Shown piece after piece: positions 21,728-31,680 of a DNA stretch of 64,000 nucleotides. The stretch spans positions 357,839 through 421,838 of the forward strand of contig DACV01000002.1 of assembly GCA_002494885.1 (NCBI GenBank), given 5' to 3'. Origin of the DNA: Methanobacterium sp. UBA44. Lineage in GTDB: Archaea; Methanobacteriota; Methanobacteria; Methanobacteriales; Methanobacteriaceae. The notes under the pieces were generated by a model, which worked only from the letters and a program-made list of their open reading frames with translations, did not search any database and was not told where the DNA came from. A program made the position numbers and the translations under genes. Within the stretch, counting starts at the first letter, position 1; each line of letters opens with the position of its first letter.

Positions 21728-22699
21728 TTATTCATTCCTTTCCCATACAAATCCAGGTACTGCATCCTCAAATGGATCAAATGTATCAATATTTTTAACT
21801 TCGGTACATCTCATACTCACTTTAGAATGTAAAGAGGATGGAAGTCTCAAAATCCTTTTAAGGTCAATGGTGACCTTAGCATCAACTAAACTCATATTTA
21901 AAGATGTAATGGCTTTAATTACTTTTTTATATCGTACTGGACCAATATTTGTTTTAAATAAACCCCATTGATTCCTTTCTAAAAGATTTCTGTTTGTTAA
22001 AACATCTTTTAGGAGCTTCCCATTAACATCTTCAAGTTTCGAATCCACAGTTAAATGATTAATTGCGTATTTGACCCTCTGGGTAAATACCCATGGATAA
22101 CCGAAAGGAATGGAGAAATGCTCCAGATTGTAAATTCCATTGTCATCATCATATTTATCTTTGGGTAAATCAGCACCTACTACATATTTTAAAATCTGAG
22201 AACGTACATCGCTGTCCATGATCATTACATCGGCATCGAAAATTCTTATATGATAACCTCTGCCAGAATAGATCAGATGAATATCTTTTAAGCCCAAATC
22301 TCCCTTTAAAGTGTCAATGAGGCCTTCTACAATCTCTTTAGCTTCTCTAAGGCATATTTCGCATACATCATCACAGCCGCAAGTTCTTATGGGAATATCC
22401 TTTGCATCAACGTCGAAAACTAACTCTGATTTTATCCATCCCTTCCTTCTACGGGGTTTTTCATAAAAAGCAACTGAACAATAGGCTGCAAAAGGTGTTT
22501 TGGATTTTAAAAACCTTTTTAAATAGTCAGGAGTGTTAAAAACTTTGTATCTATCATTAGGGCCTTTTCCAAAGTGATCAAATCCAAATTCACGGTTTTC
22601 AATAGAATTGGATATAAAGTCAGAGACCTGTTTGATATCCCACTCTTCCCTGTAATAAATTCTACGTTCTTCGAGAGTTGCTGGCTTGAACATTTCCAT
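21728..22699 (-). CDS. priS: DNA primase small (catalytic) subunit
   Basis: A 323-residue archaeal/eukaryal primase catalytic subunit. Metal-binding aspartates are in [10 protein letters not shown] (D96, D98), the zinc knuckle is [10 protein letters not shown] (C107-C116), and the phosphate-binding motif is [11 protein letters not shown] (S145-D155). It makes RNA/DNA primers for replication with PriL. Its ATG follows AAAGGATAACTT, and the gene starts 12 bases after priL ends, forming a primase operon. Confidence 0.96.
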   Translation of the reverse strand: MEMFKPATLEERRIYYREEWDIKQVSDFISNSIENREFGFDHFGKGPNDRYKVFNTPDYLKRFLKSKTPFAAYCSVAFYEKPRRRKGWIKSELVFDVDAKDIPIRTCGCDDVCEICLREAKEIVEGLIDTLKGDLGLKDIHLIYSGRGYHIRIFDADVMIMDSDVRSQILKYVVGADLPKDKYDDDNGIYNLEHFSIPFGYPWVFTQRVKYAINHLTVDSKLEDVNGKLLKDVLTNRNLLERNQWGLFKTNIGPVRYKKVIKAITSLNMSLVDAKVTIDLKRILRLPSSLHSKVSMRCTEVKNIDTFDPFEDAVPGFVWERNE

Positions 22700-22711
22700 A
22701 AGTTATCCTTT

Positions 22712-24019
22712 TTACTTTTTCATCTTATCTAAGTAATAAAATAAGGGATTTATCTCTTTCAGCCTTTTACATATCTCATCTGGTTTACATAAAGCAGGCA
22801 TATTCATTTTTACTTTATCACAGCCCATGGGAGTATACCATTTTGTTTCTCCTTCGTGCTGAAGACTTAAATCACTGTGCATACCGAATCCAAGCTTTGC
22901 ATTGATATTAACTTTTTCTTGAGGTTGATCATCAAAAAGTGGGGGAATACATCTATCGGCTGCATCATAAATCATAGGAATGATTTCATTTTTAGTAACA
23001 TTAAGATCCGGGTCCACATCAGAAATTTTCAGCGTGGTATTGCTTCCAAAAACCGATGGATTTAAACGTGCATAAGATAAAAAGGGTGTTAAAAACAGAA
23101 CGATTACCTCATTCCTTCCTCCAGATTTAATTCCCTCTAAAGCTAATTTAATGCAAGGAGGAAATAATTCAGCATTAAGTGGAGAGGCTTCAGCGTTTCC
23201 ACCAGCAAAACCACTACTATAATGCCTTATTTCTTTTGATAAAGCTTCAGATATCTCATCAGCTATTTTTAGCAATGTTGGATTAGGTTCAACTGTATTT
23301 GACATTTCATGAACATTTTTTATGTAATTTTCAGTGTTCTGCATGATCATTTTGATTATAATAAGCTCTTTAATTCTGTCTCCAATAAAAATATTGTACA
23401 TTTTTTCTGGTTGTCTGTTTTTAATCATTTCTTCAAAATGTTCCATGAATTCTTCCCGGTCTAAAATAATGTTTCCTTCTTTTAAAACTAGATCTTGAAG
23501 GCTAATTTTTTTAGAACTGATAAGATCAGCAAGAAGTGTCCATCTAATTCTGTCTTCAACAATAAGTTCGTTCATGACTTGCTGAACTACCTCTCTTTTT
23601 GCTCTTCTGTTGAAGTTGAGCTCTTCAAGTCTATTCTCAATTAACTGACCCTGTAATTCTACTATGGCACGGCTTTCTCTGGAGTTAGGTCCAAATTTGA
23701 TGCCCACTGCCTGACAGAGAATATAAAAAGCTATTACATCGAATTTTGTAATTTTAGAATCAAATAAAAAGGCATATTTTTTAAATTTATTTTTTGAATC
23801 ACTTTTTTTCTCCACATACCATTCTATTCTTTTAATAACAAGATCAACATAGTTTTTAGGGATATAATCGTCATCTGATATTTTTTGAGATTTTATGGAA
23901 TTAATTGAAGCTATTAGTTGATTATTTTCTTCATATATCCTGTCTAAATCCCCTCCATCTTTCCTGACAATTTGTTTTCCTTCATCTGATAAAGGATTTA
24001 TAAAGGACATTGGTATCAT
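22712..24019 (-). CDS. priL: DNA primase large subunit
   Basis: A 435-residue PriL. The C-terminal half keeps the four cysteines expected to hold the 4Fe-4S cluster (C289, C357, C400, C411; TPMGCDKVKMNMPALC). The N-terminal helical domain contacts PriS and regulates primer length. No SD is evident; an in-frame ATG nine bases in is an equally possible start. It is the first gene of the leftward priL-priS operon. Confidence 0.94.
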   Translation of the reverse strand: MIPMSFINPLSDEGKQIVRKDGGDLDRIYEENNQLIASINSIKSQKISDDDYIPKNYVDLVIKRIEWYVEKKSDSKNKFKKYAFLFDSKITKFDVIAFYILCQAVGIKFGPNSRESRAIVELQGQLIENRLEELNFNRRAKREVVQQVMNELIVEDRIRWTLLADLISSKKISLQDLVLKEGNIILDREEFMEHFEEMIKNRQPEKMYNIFIGDRIKELIIIKMIMQNTENYIKNVHEMSNTVEPNPTLLKIADEISEALSKEIRHYSSGFAGGNAEASPLNAELFPPCIKLALEGIKSGGRNEVIVLFLTPFLSYARLNPSVFGSNTTLKISDVDPDLNVTKNEIIPMIYDAADRCIPPLFDDQPQEKVNINAKLGFGMHSDLSLQHEGETKWYTPMGCDKVKMNMPALCKPDEICKRLKEINPLFYYLDKMKK

Positions 24020-24373
24020 ACGGTTAATGCTTTATGATTCTCTTCATTATAAATAGTTAAAGTATAATGACCTCATGAGAATAAAAAATTTCAAAATAGT
24101 AATGTTAGCATTTTAAGGCATATGAAAATGGTACTCACTGTAAATAAATATTTAAAATAGTTCATCTATTAAATAGAATAATGGGAAAAATCTATTTTAA
24201 ACTATATATAAATAATAAAATATAATATAATTATTCTAAATTTAAAATTTTTATTAGATAATTTAATATCTATTTAACCTTTAAAGGGTTATTCAATCTT
24301 ATTATCAATTAAATCAATGAATTTAAGAGTTTAAAACCTTTGTAATTCATCTTTTAGTAAGGAGGAATTGAAT
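24020..24373. other. Divergent intergenic region, priL/metG
   Basis: 354 bases of very A/T-rich sequence holding the outward promoters for priL (left) and metG (right). Candidate AT-rich boxes occur at 24195-24225, but several overlap and I cannot choose one. The metG SD (GGAGG, 24361-24365) closes the region. No small ORF with an SD and no RNA fold was seen. Confidence 0.4.
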
Positions 24374-26359
24374 TTGAGTAAAGTATTTATTACATGTGCA
24401 CTACCCTATGCAAATGGCCCCTGTCATTTAGGACACTTAAGATCAACCTACATACCAGCAGACATTTACGCACGTTATAATCGAATGAAAATGAGAGATG
24501 TACTTTTTGTTTGTGCAACTGATGAGCATGGAACTCCTATTGCAGTCAGAGCAGAAGAAATCGGAAAATCTCCTAAAGAAATTGCCGATAAATTCCATAA
24601 AATGATTAAAGATGATCTTGATTCCTGTGATATCTCTTTTGATTACTTTTCAAGGACAACTGACCCCATACACTATGAAATCTCACAGAACTTTTTTTTA
24701 ACACTCTATGAAAAGGGTTATATCTACGAAAAAATTATTAAACAACCTTACTGTAATAAATGTAAAAGATTCCTCCCTGATAGGTATGTTGAAGGAATAT
24801 GCCCTCACTGTAAAGGAGAAGGAGCAAGAGGAGATCACTGTGAAACTTGCGGGCGGCATTTAGACCCGATTCAACTTGAGGAACCAGCATGTCTTATATG
24901 CAGTTCTACGCCCGAAATAAAAAAATCCAAGCAATATTTCTTTAAGTTAAGCCATTTTGAAGATTCTTTAAAGGAATGGATAGAAAATAATGAAGATTTA
25001 CCTCCTAACGTTAAAAACTATGCACTTCAATGGATCAAAGAAGGCCTGAAGGATTGGATACTCACAAGAGACATGGAATGGGGAATTCCTGTACCATTAG
25101 AAAATGCTGAAGGTAAAATAATCTATGTATGGGGAGAAGCTTTCCTTGGGTACATTTCTGCAGCTGCACAGTGGAGTGCAAAAGAAAATAAGCCATGGGA
25201 AGACTACTGGAATGATAAAACAATCCATTTTATAGGTAAGGACATTATTTACCACCATGCAATATTCTGGCCTGCCCTGCTTATGGGTTACGGCTGTAAA
25301 CTCCCATCAAACATTGTGGCTGGGGAGTACCTATCACTTGAGGGTAAAAAAATGTCAACAAGTAAAAACTGGGTTATATGGGCATCTGAATTCCTTGAAA
25401 AATTTGATTCGGATATCTTAAGATATTATCTTGTTGTAAATGCGCCTTTAACCCGTGATACTGATTTTTCATGGGATGATTTTCAGCGCAGAGTAAATGA
25501 TGAGCTTGCAGATGTACTTGGAAACTTTTTACACCGAACATTTTCATTTACAGGTAGATTCTTTAATAGCCAGATTCCAGAACCTGATGCTTTTGACGAG
25601 TACGATAAAGAGTTTAAAGATAGAATTACAGGGATTCCAGAGGTAGTTTCAGAACTGATTGAAAATTTCAAGTTCAGAGAAGGTCTTATTGAGATTATTA
25701 GACTTGCCAAATTCGCAAATAAATATTTCAATGATAAAGAACCGTGGAAAGCAATTAAAGAAAAGCCAGAAGAAGCTGCAAACTGCTTATATCTCTGCAA
25801 TCAGCTTGCAAAAACACTTTCAATTATTTTAACTCCGTATATTCCTGTTAAAGCACCTCAAATAATGGAGATTATGAATCTTCATAATTTTGAAACATCT
25901 AAATGGGAATCTGCAGCAGAATTTATCCCTGCAGGTCATAAAATCAATAAACCTAAACCATTATTTTCAAAAATAGATGATTCAGTAATAAAGAAAGAAA
26001 AAGAAGCACTTTATGAAAATTTAAAGGATGATGATGAAATGAAGAATATTATAAGTATAGAGGATTTTGCAAAGATAGATCTGAGAATAGGCCAAATAAT
26101 CGATGTAGAACGAGTTGAAGGCACAAATAACCTTTTAAAATTAAGAATTGACGTTAAAGAGAAGAAATTACAGATTGTTGCAGGTCTTGCCAAAAAATAT
26201 TCTCCTGACGAAATAAAAGGACAGAAAGTTGTTGTACTGGTTAATTTAAAGCCAGCTAAACTCTTTGGAATTAAATCTGAAGGTATGATCCTGGCAACAT
26301 CTGATAATTTGAGTGTTTTATCTGCTGAAAACGCTGAAATAGGTGAAAAGATTAAATAA
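24374..26359 (+). CDS. metG: Methionyl-tRNA synthetase
   Basis: A 661-residue class I synthetase starting at TTG 24374, eight bases after GGAGG (the TTG at 24368 is too close to it). The HIGH motif is HLGH in [13 protein letters not shown], a knuckle domain with eight cysteines lies at about residues 125-175, and KMSTS occurs near 330. The last 110 residues are an Arc1p/EMAPII-type OB fold ([18 protein letters not shown]) that binds tRNA and dimerises the enzyme. DUF530 follows by 34 bases. Confidence 0.97.
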   Translation: MSKVFITCALPYANGPCHLGHLRSTYIPADIYARYNRMKMRDVLFVCATDEHGTPIAVRAEEIGKSPKEIADKFHKMIKDDLDSCDISFDYFSRTTDPIHYEISQNFFLTLYEKGYIYEKIIKQPYCNKCKRFLPDRYVEGICPHCKGEGARGDHCETCGRHLDPIQLEEPACLICSSTPEIKKSKQYFFKLSHFEDSLKEWIENNEDLPPNVKNYALQWIKEGLKDWILTRDMEWGIPVPLENAEGKIIYVWGEAFLGYISAAAQWSAKENKPWEDYWNDKTIHFIGKDIIYHHAIFWPALLMGYGCKLPSNIVAGEYLSLEGKKMSTSKNWVIWASEFLEKFDSDILRYYLVVNAPLTRDTDFSWDDFQRRVNDELADVLGNFLHRTFSFTGRFFNSQIPEPDAFDEYDKEFKDRITGIPEVVSELIENFKFREGLIEIIRLAKFANKYFNDKEPWKAIKEKPEEAANCLYLCNQLAKTLSIILTPYIPVKAPQIMEIMNLHNFETSKWESAAEFIPAGHKINKPKPLFSKIDDSVIKKEKEALYENLKDDDEMKNIISIEDFAKIDLRIGQIIDVERVEGTNNLLKLRIDVKEKKLQIVAGLAKKYSPDEIKGQKVVVLVNLKPAKLFGIKSEGMILATSDNLSVLSAENAEIGEKIK

Positions 26360-26393
26360 ATCTTTCATATTTTATAATTAGTTTGGGAATAAA

Positions 26394-27965
26394 ATGAATG
26401 AATCAGTTTTAATTGCACGGGCTGAGAGATTCCTGGAAGGAATAAAACGCCAAAGGGTTGAAGTAGACAAAATTAAAGATTTTGAGAGTTTTATTGTAGT
26501 TTATCATTATCTTAAGGAAAATCTCGATGAATTATATGATTTAAGGGACACAATGGAGATAAAGGGATATAAAGCACCATATAGTTCCCTTATCAGACCT
26601 TCTCGTTCTCTTGGAGCAGAATTAAAGGCTGATGAAATCCATGATGTTTCCAGACAGACCAGTTTTTTCAGAATGAAGGCAGCAGCCAAGAAAAATATTC
26701 TGGACAGGGTTAAATCATCCATAGCATCTCATAAAATTGCCATAGGACATCTTGAAGAATATGCAACCATCAGATGCAATGTTTGTAAAAAAATGTTCAA
26801 GAGGCATGAAATAGAATTTGTTGAAGATAAAGAATGCAGCTGTGGAGCTCGAGACTTAATATTAGAAGAAAATAAGCAAGGGGTTTATAGATTAGATATA
26901 ATAAGATATTTGCCTTTATCCGGTGAATATATGCTAAGAATGTCAGATTTATCCCCTCTTGGAAGAGATGCCTTTAGAAATATTGTTAGAATCCTGAAAC
27001 ACGAAAAGAGAGGAATTGTAAAAACACTATCTCTTGTGGTAAAAGTTCTTGAAGATGGTAGATGGATTAGAAAAAGGGTAACAATGGATGCGGAAGATGA
27101 TCTGAACTATGAAAGAGAAATAAGAAAAAAATATGGTTCAGACGCACGTATAGAATTTCTGCAATTTCACCGCAAAAAACCGGCCATAATTAATGACAGA
27201 CAGGTTCAAACAGCTCTTTCTATTGCCTATGTGAAATCTGCAGGAGAAATTGCTGAAAGGATAATTGATGATGTTTTAGACAGGGTATTAAAAAATGAAG
27301 AAAAGCTTAAAGCTTACGATAATGCTTTAAAAACTGCAAATGAAACTGCTGATTCAATAACAGTTGATATTGAAGATAAAGAAGATATAAAGGAAGAAAA
27401 ACTCAACGAAATACTAAAAGAAAAGAATCTTATCAATATTGATGGTACTATAGATAATGAGCTTGAAAATGACCTCCAATTAAGAAAAAAAATCCAGAAA
27501 AAACTTTATATTGAAATGCCCAGGATACTGATTTTATGGGATATTACAAAATATTATTTAACCACATCCTATGATCGTAGAAATAAATATTCTGGACCAT
27601 TTCCGAATCTCCGCCCTAACCTTGATTCTAATCAGTTAAAGGGATTTGAAGATTTTGATAAGCAAACTACTTTAATTTTAAAGGATTGTACAGATGAAAA
27701 AATTGAATATATTGAAAATATTAAAGAAATTATAGCCAAGAAGTTTGAAATTGAAAATAAGATAAAGGGACTCCATGTTAAATTAAATCCACCATCTGTT
27801 GGTGCTGTTATTTTAAATGATACTGGAAACTTACCTATTGAAACTGCCTCATATCTTTTTTCGGTTAATCCTTCTTTAGTTAAAAAAGAAAAGGAAAAAA
27901 TAGAAACATTCGGTAAAGCATCATCTGTAAAGGCAAAAAAGTTTTTAGAAATGATTAAAAAGTAA
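26394..27965 (+). CDS. DUF530 family protein
   Basis: A 523-residue protein of the methanogen-specific DUF530 family, function unknown. A zinc-ribbon-like cysteine set (CNVCKK and CSCGA) lies near residues 126-152 and is flanked by basic helical regions. A Lys/Glu-rich linker occupies about 300-370. The C-terminal third is unassigned. It sits directly after metG on the same transcript in this window, suggesting a nucleic-acid or translation role, which is inference. Confidence 0.85.
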   Translation: MNESVLIARAERFLEGIKRQRVEVDKIKDFESFIVVYHYLKENLDELYDLRDTMEIKGYKAPYSSLIRPSRSLGAELKADEIHDVSRQTSFFRMKAAAKKNILDRVKSSIASHKIAIGHLEEYATIRCNVCKKMFKRHEIEFVEDKECSCGARDLILEENKQGVYRLDIIRYLPLSGEYMLRMSDLSPLGRDAFRNIVRILKHEKRGIVKTLSLVVKVLEDGRWIRKRVTMDAEDDLNYEREIRKKYGSDARIEFLQFHRKKPAIINDRQVQTALSIAYVKSAGEIAERIIDDVLDRVLKNEEKLKAYDNALKTANETADSITVDIEDKEDIKEEKLNEILKEKNLINIDGTIDNELENDLQLRKKIQKKLYIEMPRILILWDITKYYLTTSYDRRNKYSGPFPNLRPNLDSNQLKGFEDFDKQTTLILKDCTDEKIEYIENIKEIIAKKFEIENKIKGLHVKLNPPSVGAVILNDTGNLPIETASYLFSVNPSLVKKEKEKIETFGKASSVKAKKFLEMIKK

Positions 27966-28045
27966 TCAAACCTTTAATTCCTGTTTTGAATAAATGATTA
28001 GTAAGTTTTAACATATATAAATTGATATAAAAGTATGGTGGTATC

Positions 28046-28504
28046 TTGGATGATGAAATCTATGTAAACAAACCACTTTCATCACAGGTGATTATGGAAC
28101 TTTTAGAAAAGTATCCTGAACTTAAAAAAATAAAATGTCCAAGCAGCCTGTATGTCCGGACTTCAAAGAAATATCTGGATGCTCTTTCAGAACTTGGAAT
28201 TGAGGTAGAGCCCGTAATTAAAAGGGGCAGGCCTAAAAAATATGGTGAAACAGAACCTAAAATTATACAAAAGATGATTAATAAAGGTAAAAGCCCTAAA
28301 GAAATCTCAGAGGAGCTGCAAATACCGTTAAAAACTGTTTACTATCTTAAGGATACTAAGTTAAAAAGGGGAAGAAAACCGAAATATTCAAAAGAAACGG
28401 AAGATGAAGTAAAGAAGTTATACAGTAACGGATATTCAGCAAAAGATATATCAGAAAAGCTGAAAATTCCTTTAAGGACAGTTTATTGTCTTTTAAAGCG
28501 ATGA
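28046..28504 (+). CDS. AT-hook plus helix-turn-helix protein with an internal duplication
   Basis: A 152-residue protein starting at TTG 28046 behind GGTGG. After an N-terminal 60 residues of unknown type come two copies of the same unit: KRGRPKKYGETE / GKSPKEISEELQIPLKTVYYL and KRGRKPKYSKETE / GYSAKDISEKLKIPLRTVYCL. Each unit has an AT-hook-like GRP/GRKPK core followed by a resolvase-type HTH. The design suggests a DNA-binding protein gripping A/T-rich minor groove twice. Family not recognised; regulator or chromosome-architecture roles are both possible. Confidence 0.75.
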   Translation: MDDEIYVNKPLSSQVIMELLEKYPELKKIKCPSSLYVRTSKKYLDALSELGIEVEPVIKRGRPKKYGETEPKIIQKMINKGKSPKEISEELQIPLKTVYYLKDTKLKRGRKPKYSKETEDEVKKLYSNGYSAKDISEKLKIPLRTVYCLLKR

Positions 28505-28565
28505 ATTGATTATATTACATTACAGGGAATAATTTCAAAGGAATATCAACATTCACGGTGATTCA

Positions 28566-29540
28566 ATGGATATTAACATGTATCTTGGAGAATATCAGGC
28601 GCTATTGCTTATTTCGGGCGTTTGTGGCTTAATTGCATTTTTAACAACTTATCTTACCATGCCCAAGCTTATAAATAAGCTACATGATGCAGATATAGTA
28701 GGTAAGGATATACATAAGGAAAAAAAGCCCATAGTTGCCGAGATGGGTGGTATTGGCATCTTATTTGGATTTATAATAGGGATTTTTCTTGGAATTATCA
28801 TTTATCCTGATTTACAATTCCAGTTATTAGTAACACTTATTGTAATTCTTCTGGTAGGTATTGTGGGAATGGTTGATGACCTGGTAATGCTTTCTTCTAA
28901 GGAAAAGTTGATTTTGCTCTGGCTTGCAGGTCTGCCTGTGATATGGATAGCTCCACCCAATGTAGGAATTATTTACATGCTTTCCATGCCTGTGGCTGTT
29001 TCAATAGCATCTAATTTAACGAATATGCTTGCAGGACTTAATGGAATAGAATCAGGCCTTGGAGCAATTGCCATGATCTCTTTAACTGCTTCATGTATCA
29101 TAATGGGGAAATACAATGTTGCTATTATAACAATGGCAATGTTAGGTGCCCTTCTTGCTTTTCTCATCTATAACAGACATCCATCCAGGGTATTTCCAGG
29201 AGATGTCGGGACTTTAATAATAGGTGCCTGTATTGTGCTCGTTGCATTTATTGGCCGTGTGAAAATAATAGCTTTTATTGTGCTTATTCCCAATATAATT
29301 GATAGTATTTTGAAGTTTTACAGTGCGGGAGTTGTTGAAAGGCAGAATCATGCTCCCACCGAAATAGGAGAGGATGGCAAACTTATTGCACCAGAAGGAG
29401 GGTTTAATTCCCTTATACGATTTGTTTTAAGGAGACCTATGTCTGAAAAAAATGTGGTACTAATTGTATGGCTTATTGGAGTTGTATTTGGGGCAATTGG
29501 AATTATTCTGGCATATACGCTTAACACCAGAATAGTATAA
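28566..29540 (+). CDS. MraY/AglH-type phospho-sugar transferase (GT4 family)
   Basis: A 324-residue polytopic enzyme with about ten helices. The family motifs are present: VGMVDDLVMLSSKEKL (aspartate pair near 102), NLTNMLAGLNGIESG near 152, and FPGDVGTL near 208. It moves a sugar- or peptide-sugar-phosphate from UDP to a polyprenyl phosphate at the membrane, the entry step of N-glycan or pseudomurein precursor assembly. The exact donor cannot be decided from sequence. SD GGTGATTCA precedes the ATG. Confidence 0.87.
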   Translation: MDINMYLGEYQALLLISGVCGLIAFLTTYLTMPKLINKLHDADIVGKDIHKEKKPIVAEMGGIGILFGFIIGIFLGIIIYPDLQFQLLVTLIVILLVGIVGMVDDLVMLSSKEKLILLWLAGLPVIWIAPPNVGIIYMLSMPVAVSIASNLTNMLAGLNGIESGLGAIAMISLTASCIIMGKYNVAIITMAMLGALLAFLIYNRHPSRVFPGDVGTLIIGACIVLVAFIGRVKIIAFIVLIPNIIDSILKFYSAGVVERQNHAPTEIGEDGKLIAPEGGFNSLIRFVLRRPMSEKNVVLIVWLIGVVFGAIGIILAYTLNTRIV

Positions 29541-29548
29541 TTAATTTT

Positions 29549-30043
29549 TTATACCCATTTTACATCAGCAGTAGTAAATATATATCTGTTTGAAAGAACA
29601 GGATTATATAGCTTATTTGTTAGATTGGAAGTACCAAATGATTCGCAAATACTTTTTCTTACATAAAAGTTTATTCTGTCTCCAATGGAATTTCTATCAT
29701 CAGAATTTTTAACTGAAGGTGTTGATGCAGTAATCCTAATTTGAATTCTGGTTTTGTTGTAGGTAGCATTGTATCCATAATTTTTGTAGTTAATTTCAAT
29801 TATTTTAACATTTGAAGGATTTATTAGAGAGGGATTTTGTGAAGTGTAGTTATTAAAGGCAGTTTCAGGGTAAAAAGCGAAACTATTCATGTTTGCACCG
29901 TTAATTGCACCACTTCTTGCGGCTCCCATGGCCTGAGTAAGTTCAATATCATCTCCAAAAGCGGAAGCTACACTTAAAACAATTACTAATATTAATCCGA
30001 CCATAATAATGAATTCTAAAGACATCTGACCTTTTATATCCAT
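29549..30043 (-). CDS. Class III signal peptide pilin-like protein
   Basis: A 164-residue protein with a textbook archaeal class III signal peptide: DIKG then QMSLEFIIMVGLILVIVLSV, with the Q-x-S-x-E-F motif cut after glycine by EppA-type peptidase. The rest is an extracytoplasmic domain with several NxT/S sites. It would be an adhesive pilin or minor pseudopilin. A second pilin-like gene lies just upstream on the same strand. Confidence 0.85.
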   Translation of the reverse strand: MDIKGQMSLEFIIMVGLILVIVLSVASAFGDDIELTQAMGAARSGAINGANMNSFAFYPETAFNNYTSQNPSLINPSNVKIIEINYKNYGYNATYNKTRIQIRITASTPSVKNSDDRNSIGDRINFYVRKSICESFGTSNLTNKLYNPVLSNRYIFTTADVKWV

Positions 30044-30099
30044 AAAATTTATTATGGACTTTTAATATTTTTATACTTTGCCTGTAATACTGTGTTAAC

Positions 30100-30540
30100 T
30101 TATTCACTGACTATAACTATCCAGTTGTAACCATCTGAATCCTCTACATTTTTAATGGTGTAATTCTGGCCTTTCAAAAGAGTTACTTTTTCATTTTTAA
30201 GTTCTGATGAGCTTGAAATTTTATGAGGAGCCGTAAATGATTTACCAATCATTCCATCTATTTTAACGTAAGCACCAGTAGAATTAACAGTAGCCTCATA
30301 ATTCTTTCTATTAATATTTTCAGGCATATTAAAAGTAATTGAATGACCATTACCCCCTGTATATACTTTATTTACAGTTTCTGCAATATTTTCTGCAAGC
30401 ATTCTGGCAGTTCCTAAATCATCAGTCTGGGATGCAGTGTTCATTCGGTCATTTATTATTGGAATTAAACTGCTTATTACAATAATTAATAATAGTGTTA
30501 CAAATATCAGCTCAACGGTCAGTATTCCTTTATTATCCAT
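30100..30540 (-). CDS. Pseudopilin-like protein
   Basis: A 146-residue protein opening DNKGILTVELIFVTLLLIIVI, a variant class III signal peptide: KG cleavage site, then a glutamate at position +5 within a 20-residue hydrophobic stretch. The tail is a small beta-rich domain with NxT/S sites. It is paired with the pilin gene 57 bases downstream. No SD is obvious, so translation may be leaderless. Confidence 0.8.
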   Translation of the reverse strand: MDNKGILTVELIFVTLLLIIVISSLIPIINDRMNTASQTDDLGTARMLAENIAETVNKVYTGGNGHSITFNMPENINRKNYEATVNSTGAYVKIDGMIGKSFTAPHKISSSSELKNEKVTLLKGQNYTIKNVEDSDGYNWIVIVSE

Positions 30541-30598
30541 AATTTTATTATATTTTAGTTACATATATATTACAAGTCTAAACTTTGGGGGTGGACTT

Positions 30599-31135
30599 AT
30601 ACAGCCAAAAGACGGATTTAATCTTTTAATAACTCTTCAAGGGCATAAGGACGAATTAGCAGGCGAAGAAATAGTAGGAATTGAAGAAATTGAGTTAGCG
30701 CTTTCAAGCTATGAACCTTTTCTTTATATAAAAGAATCTGAGTATCCAAATGTGGTTCTGGTGGAGTTAAGCATGGATCCAGAGGAAGCAGTAATTATTT
30801 TAAAGGAAGCTCCTACAACAGTAGTTTCCAAGGTTGTTCCTATTGATATGGTGGTTAGAACACGTAAAGATGTTATTCTAGAGAAAATATTGAAGATTGC
30901 AACAGAAAGAATGGATCCTGGAGATTCATTTGTAGTAAGATGTGATCTAAGAGGTAGAAAGTATATAAAATCAAAAGAAGAGTTAATTAAAGCAATTTCC
31001 AATGTACTTATCCAAAAATTAAATGTCTACCCCGACAGTAAAAATCCAAAATGGGTTGTACAGGCTGAAATAGTGGGTGAAGATACAGGAATAAGTGTTT
31101 TAGAACCGCATAAAATCTTAAAAAAGATTTCTTGA
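30599..31135 (+). CDS. THUMP-domain protein with an apparent AUA start
   Basis: The frame encodes LIQPKDGFNLLITLQGHKDELAG and later RMDPGDSFVVRCDLRGRKY, a THUMP-type RNA-binding fold found in tRNA-modifying enzymes. No modification domain follows, so it may act as a Tan1-like adaptor. A strong SD (GGGGGTGG, 30587-30594) is followed four bases later by ATA in frame. There is no ATG, GTG or TTG between the SD and the conserved-looking sequence. The ATG at 30437 lies upstream of the promoter-like AT tract and inside the divergent pilin gene. Confidence 0.75.
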   Translation: MQPKDGFNLLITLQGHKDELAGEEIVGIEEIELALSSYEPFLYIKESEYPNVVLVELSMDPEEAVIILKEAPTTVVSKVVPIDMVVRTRKDVILEKILKIATERMDPGDSFVVRCDLRGRKYIKSKEELIKAISNVLIQKLNVYPDSKNPKWVVQAEIVGEDTGISVLEPHKILKKIS

Positions 31136-31140
31136 TTTTT

Positions 31141-31632
31141 ATGTTTGAAATAATGCATTTTAGAGGCGGTATTTATAAATTTGATGAACTTGTTGAATTT
31201 GTAGAGGATACAGGTGGAATGGTACTTAAGAAAGATTTTTTTGAGATAAGCAGGGGAGATTCTTATCTTTCTAAAGAAGTTCATGTATTACTGGTCGTGC
31301 CTGAAGAAGAACTTAACAGTATAAAGCTGCTAATAAGCGAGATTAAGGGCATGGTGGATGAAATTGAGACCACAGATGACCAGTACAACTTATTTTTATC
31401 CTATCTCTCAATATATGATGCATTAAACCGAATTGGAGGATGGGCAGATAGGGATGTTTTGAAAGATACAATTAATTGTCCGTGTCATTCAGAGCTCTGT
31501 ATTCATCTTCAAGAAGAAAAATGTCAGTTAGATGAAATTTTAGAAGAAATTTTAGCTGAATTAAGACTGATTGATGTAATAGAGCATAGAGAACACGATG
31601 GAATTTCTCAATTCCGCCTTAAAAAGGAATAA
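31141..31632 (+). CDS. Conserved-looking protein with a cysteine cluster, unknown
   Basis: A 163-residue protein I do not recognise. I start it at the ATG at 31141 (MFEIMHFRGG), five bases after the THUMP gene stop; a TTG nine bases earlier overlaps that stop. An N-terminal alpha/beta region is followed by NCPCHSELCIHLQEEKC near residue 121, five cysteines and two histidines that could hold zinc or a cluster, then an acidic helix. The tight coupling to the THUMP gene suggests a shared RNA-related task. Confidence 0.7.
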   Translation: MFEIMHFRGGIYKFDELVEFVEDTGGMVLKKDFFEISRGDSYLSKEVHVLLVVPEEELNSIKLLISEIKGMVDEIETTDDQYNLFLSYLSIYDALNRIGGWADRDVLKDTINCPCHSELCIHLQEEKCQLDEILEEILAELRLIDVIEHREHDGISQFRLKKE

Positions 31633-31649
31633 TCACTGCCAATTCAGGG

Positions 31650-31657
31650 TTTATATA
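31650..31657 (+). promoter_or_regulatory. TATA box predicting a leaderless DUF131 transcript
   Basis: TTTATATA ends 23 bases before the ATG at 31681. With the usual 25-base distance from box A centre to start site, transcription would begin at or within a base or two of the A of that ATG. No SD lies between, consistent with a leaderless mRNA. Confidence 0.55.
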
Positions 31658-31680
31658 TTAAAAACCATATAGTATTTGAT

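Noticed and set aside
30437..30598. N-terminal extension of the THUMP gene back to ATG 30437
   Set aside because: It would lie inside the divergent pseudopilin gene, encode an unrelated hydrophobic stretch and begin upstream of the AT-rich promoter-like tract; the SD at 30587-30594 argues for a start near 30599.
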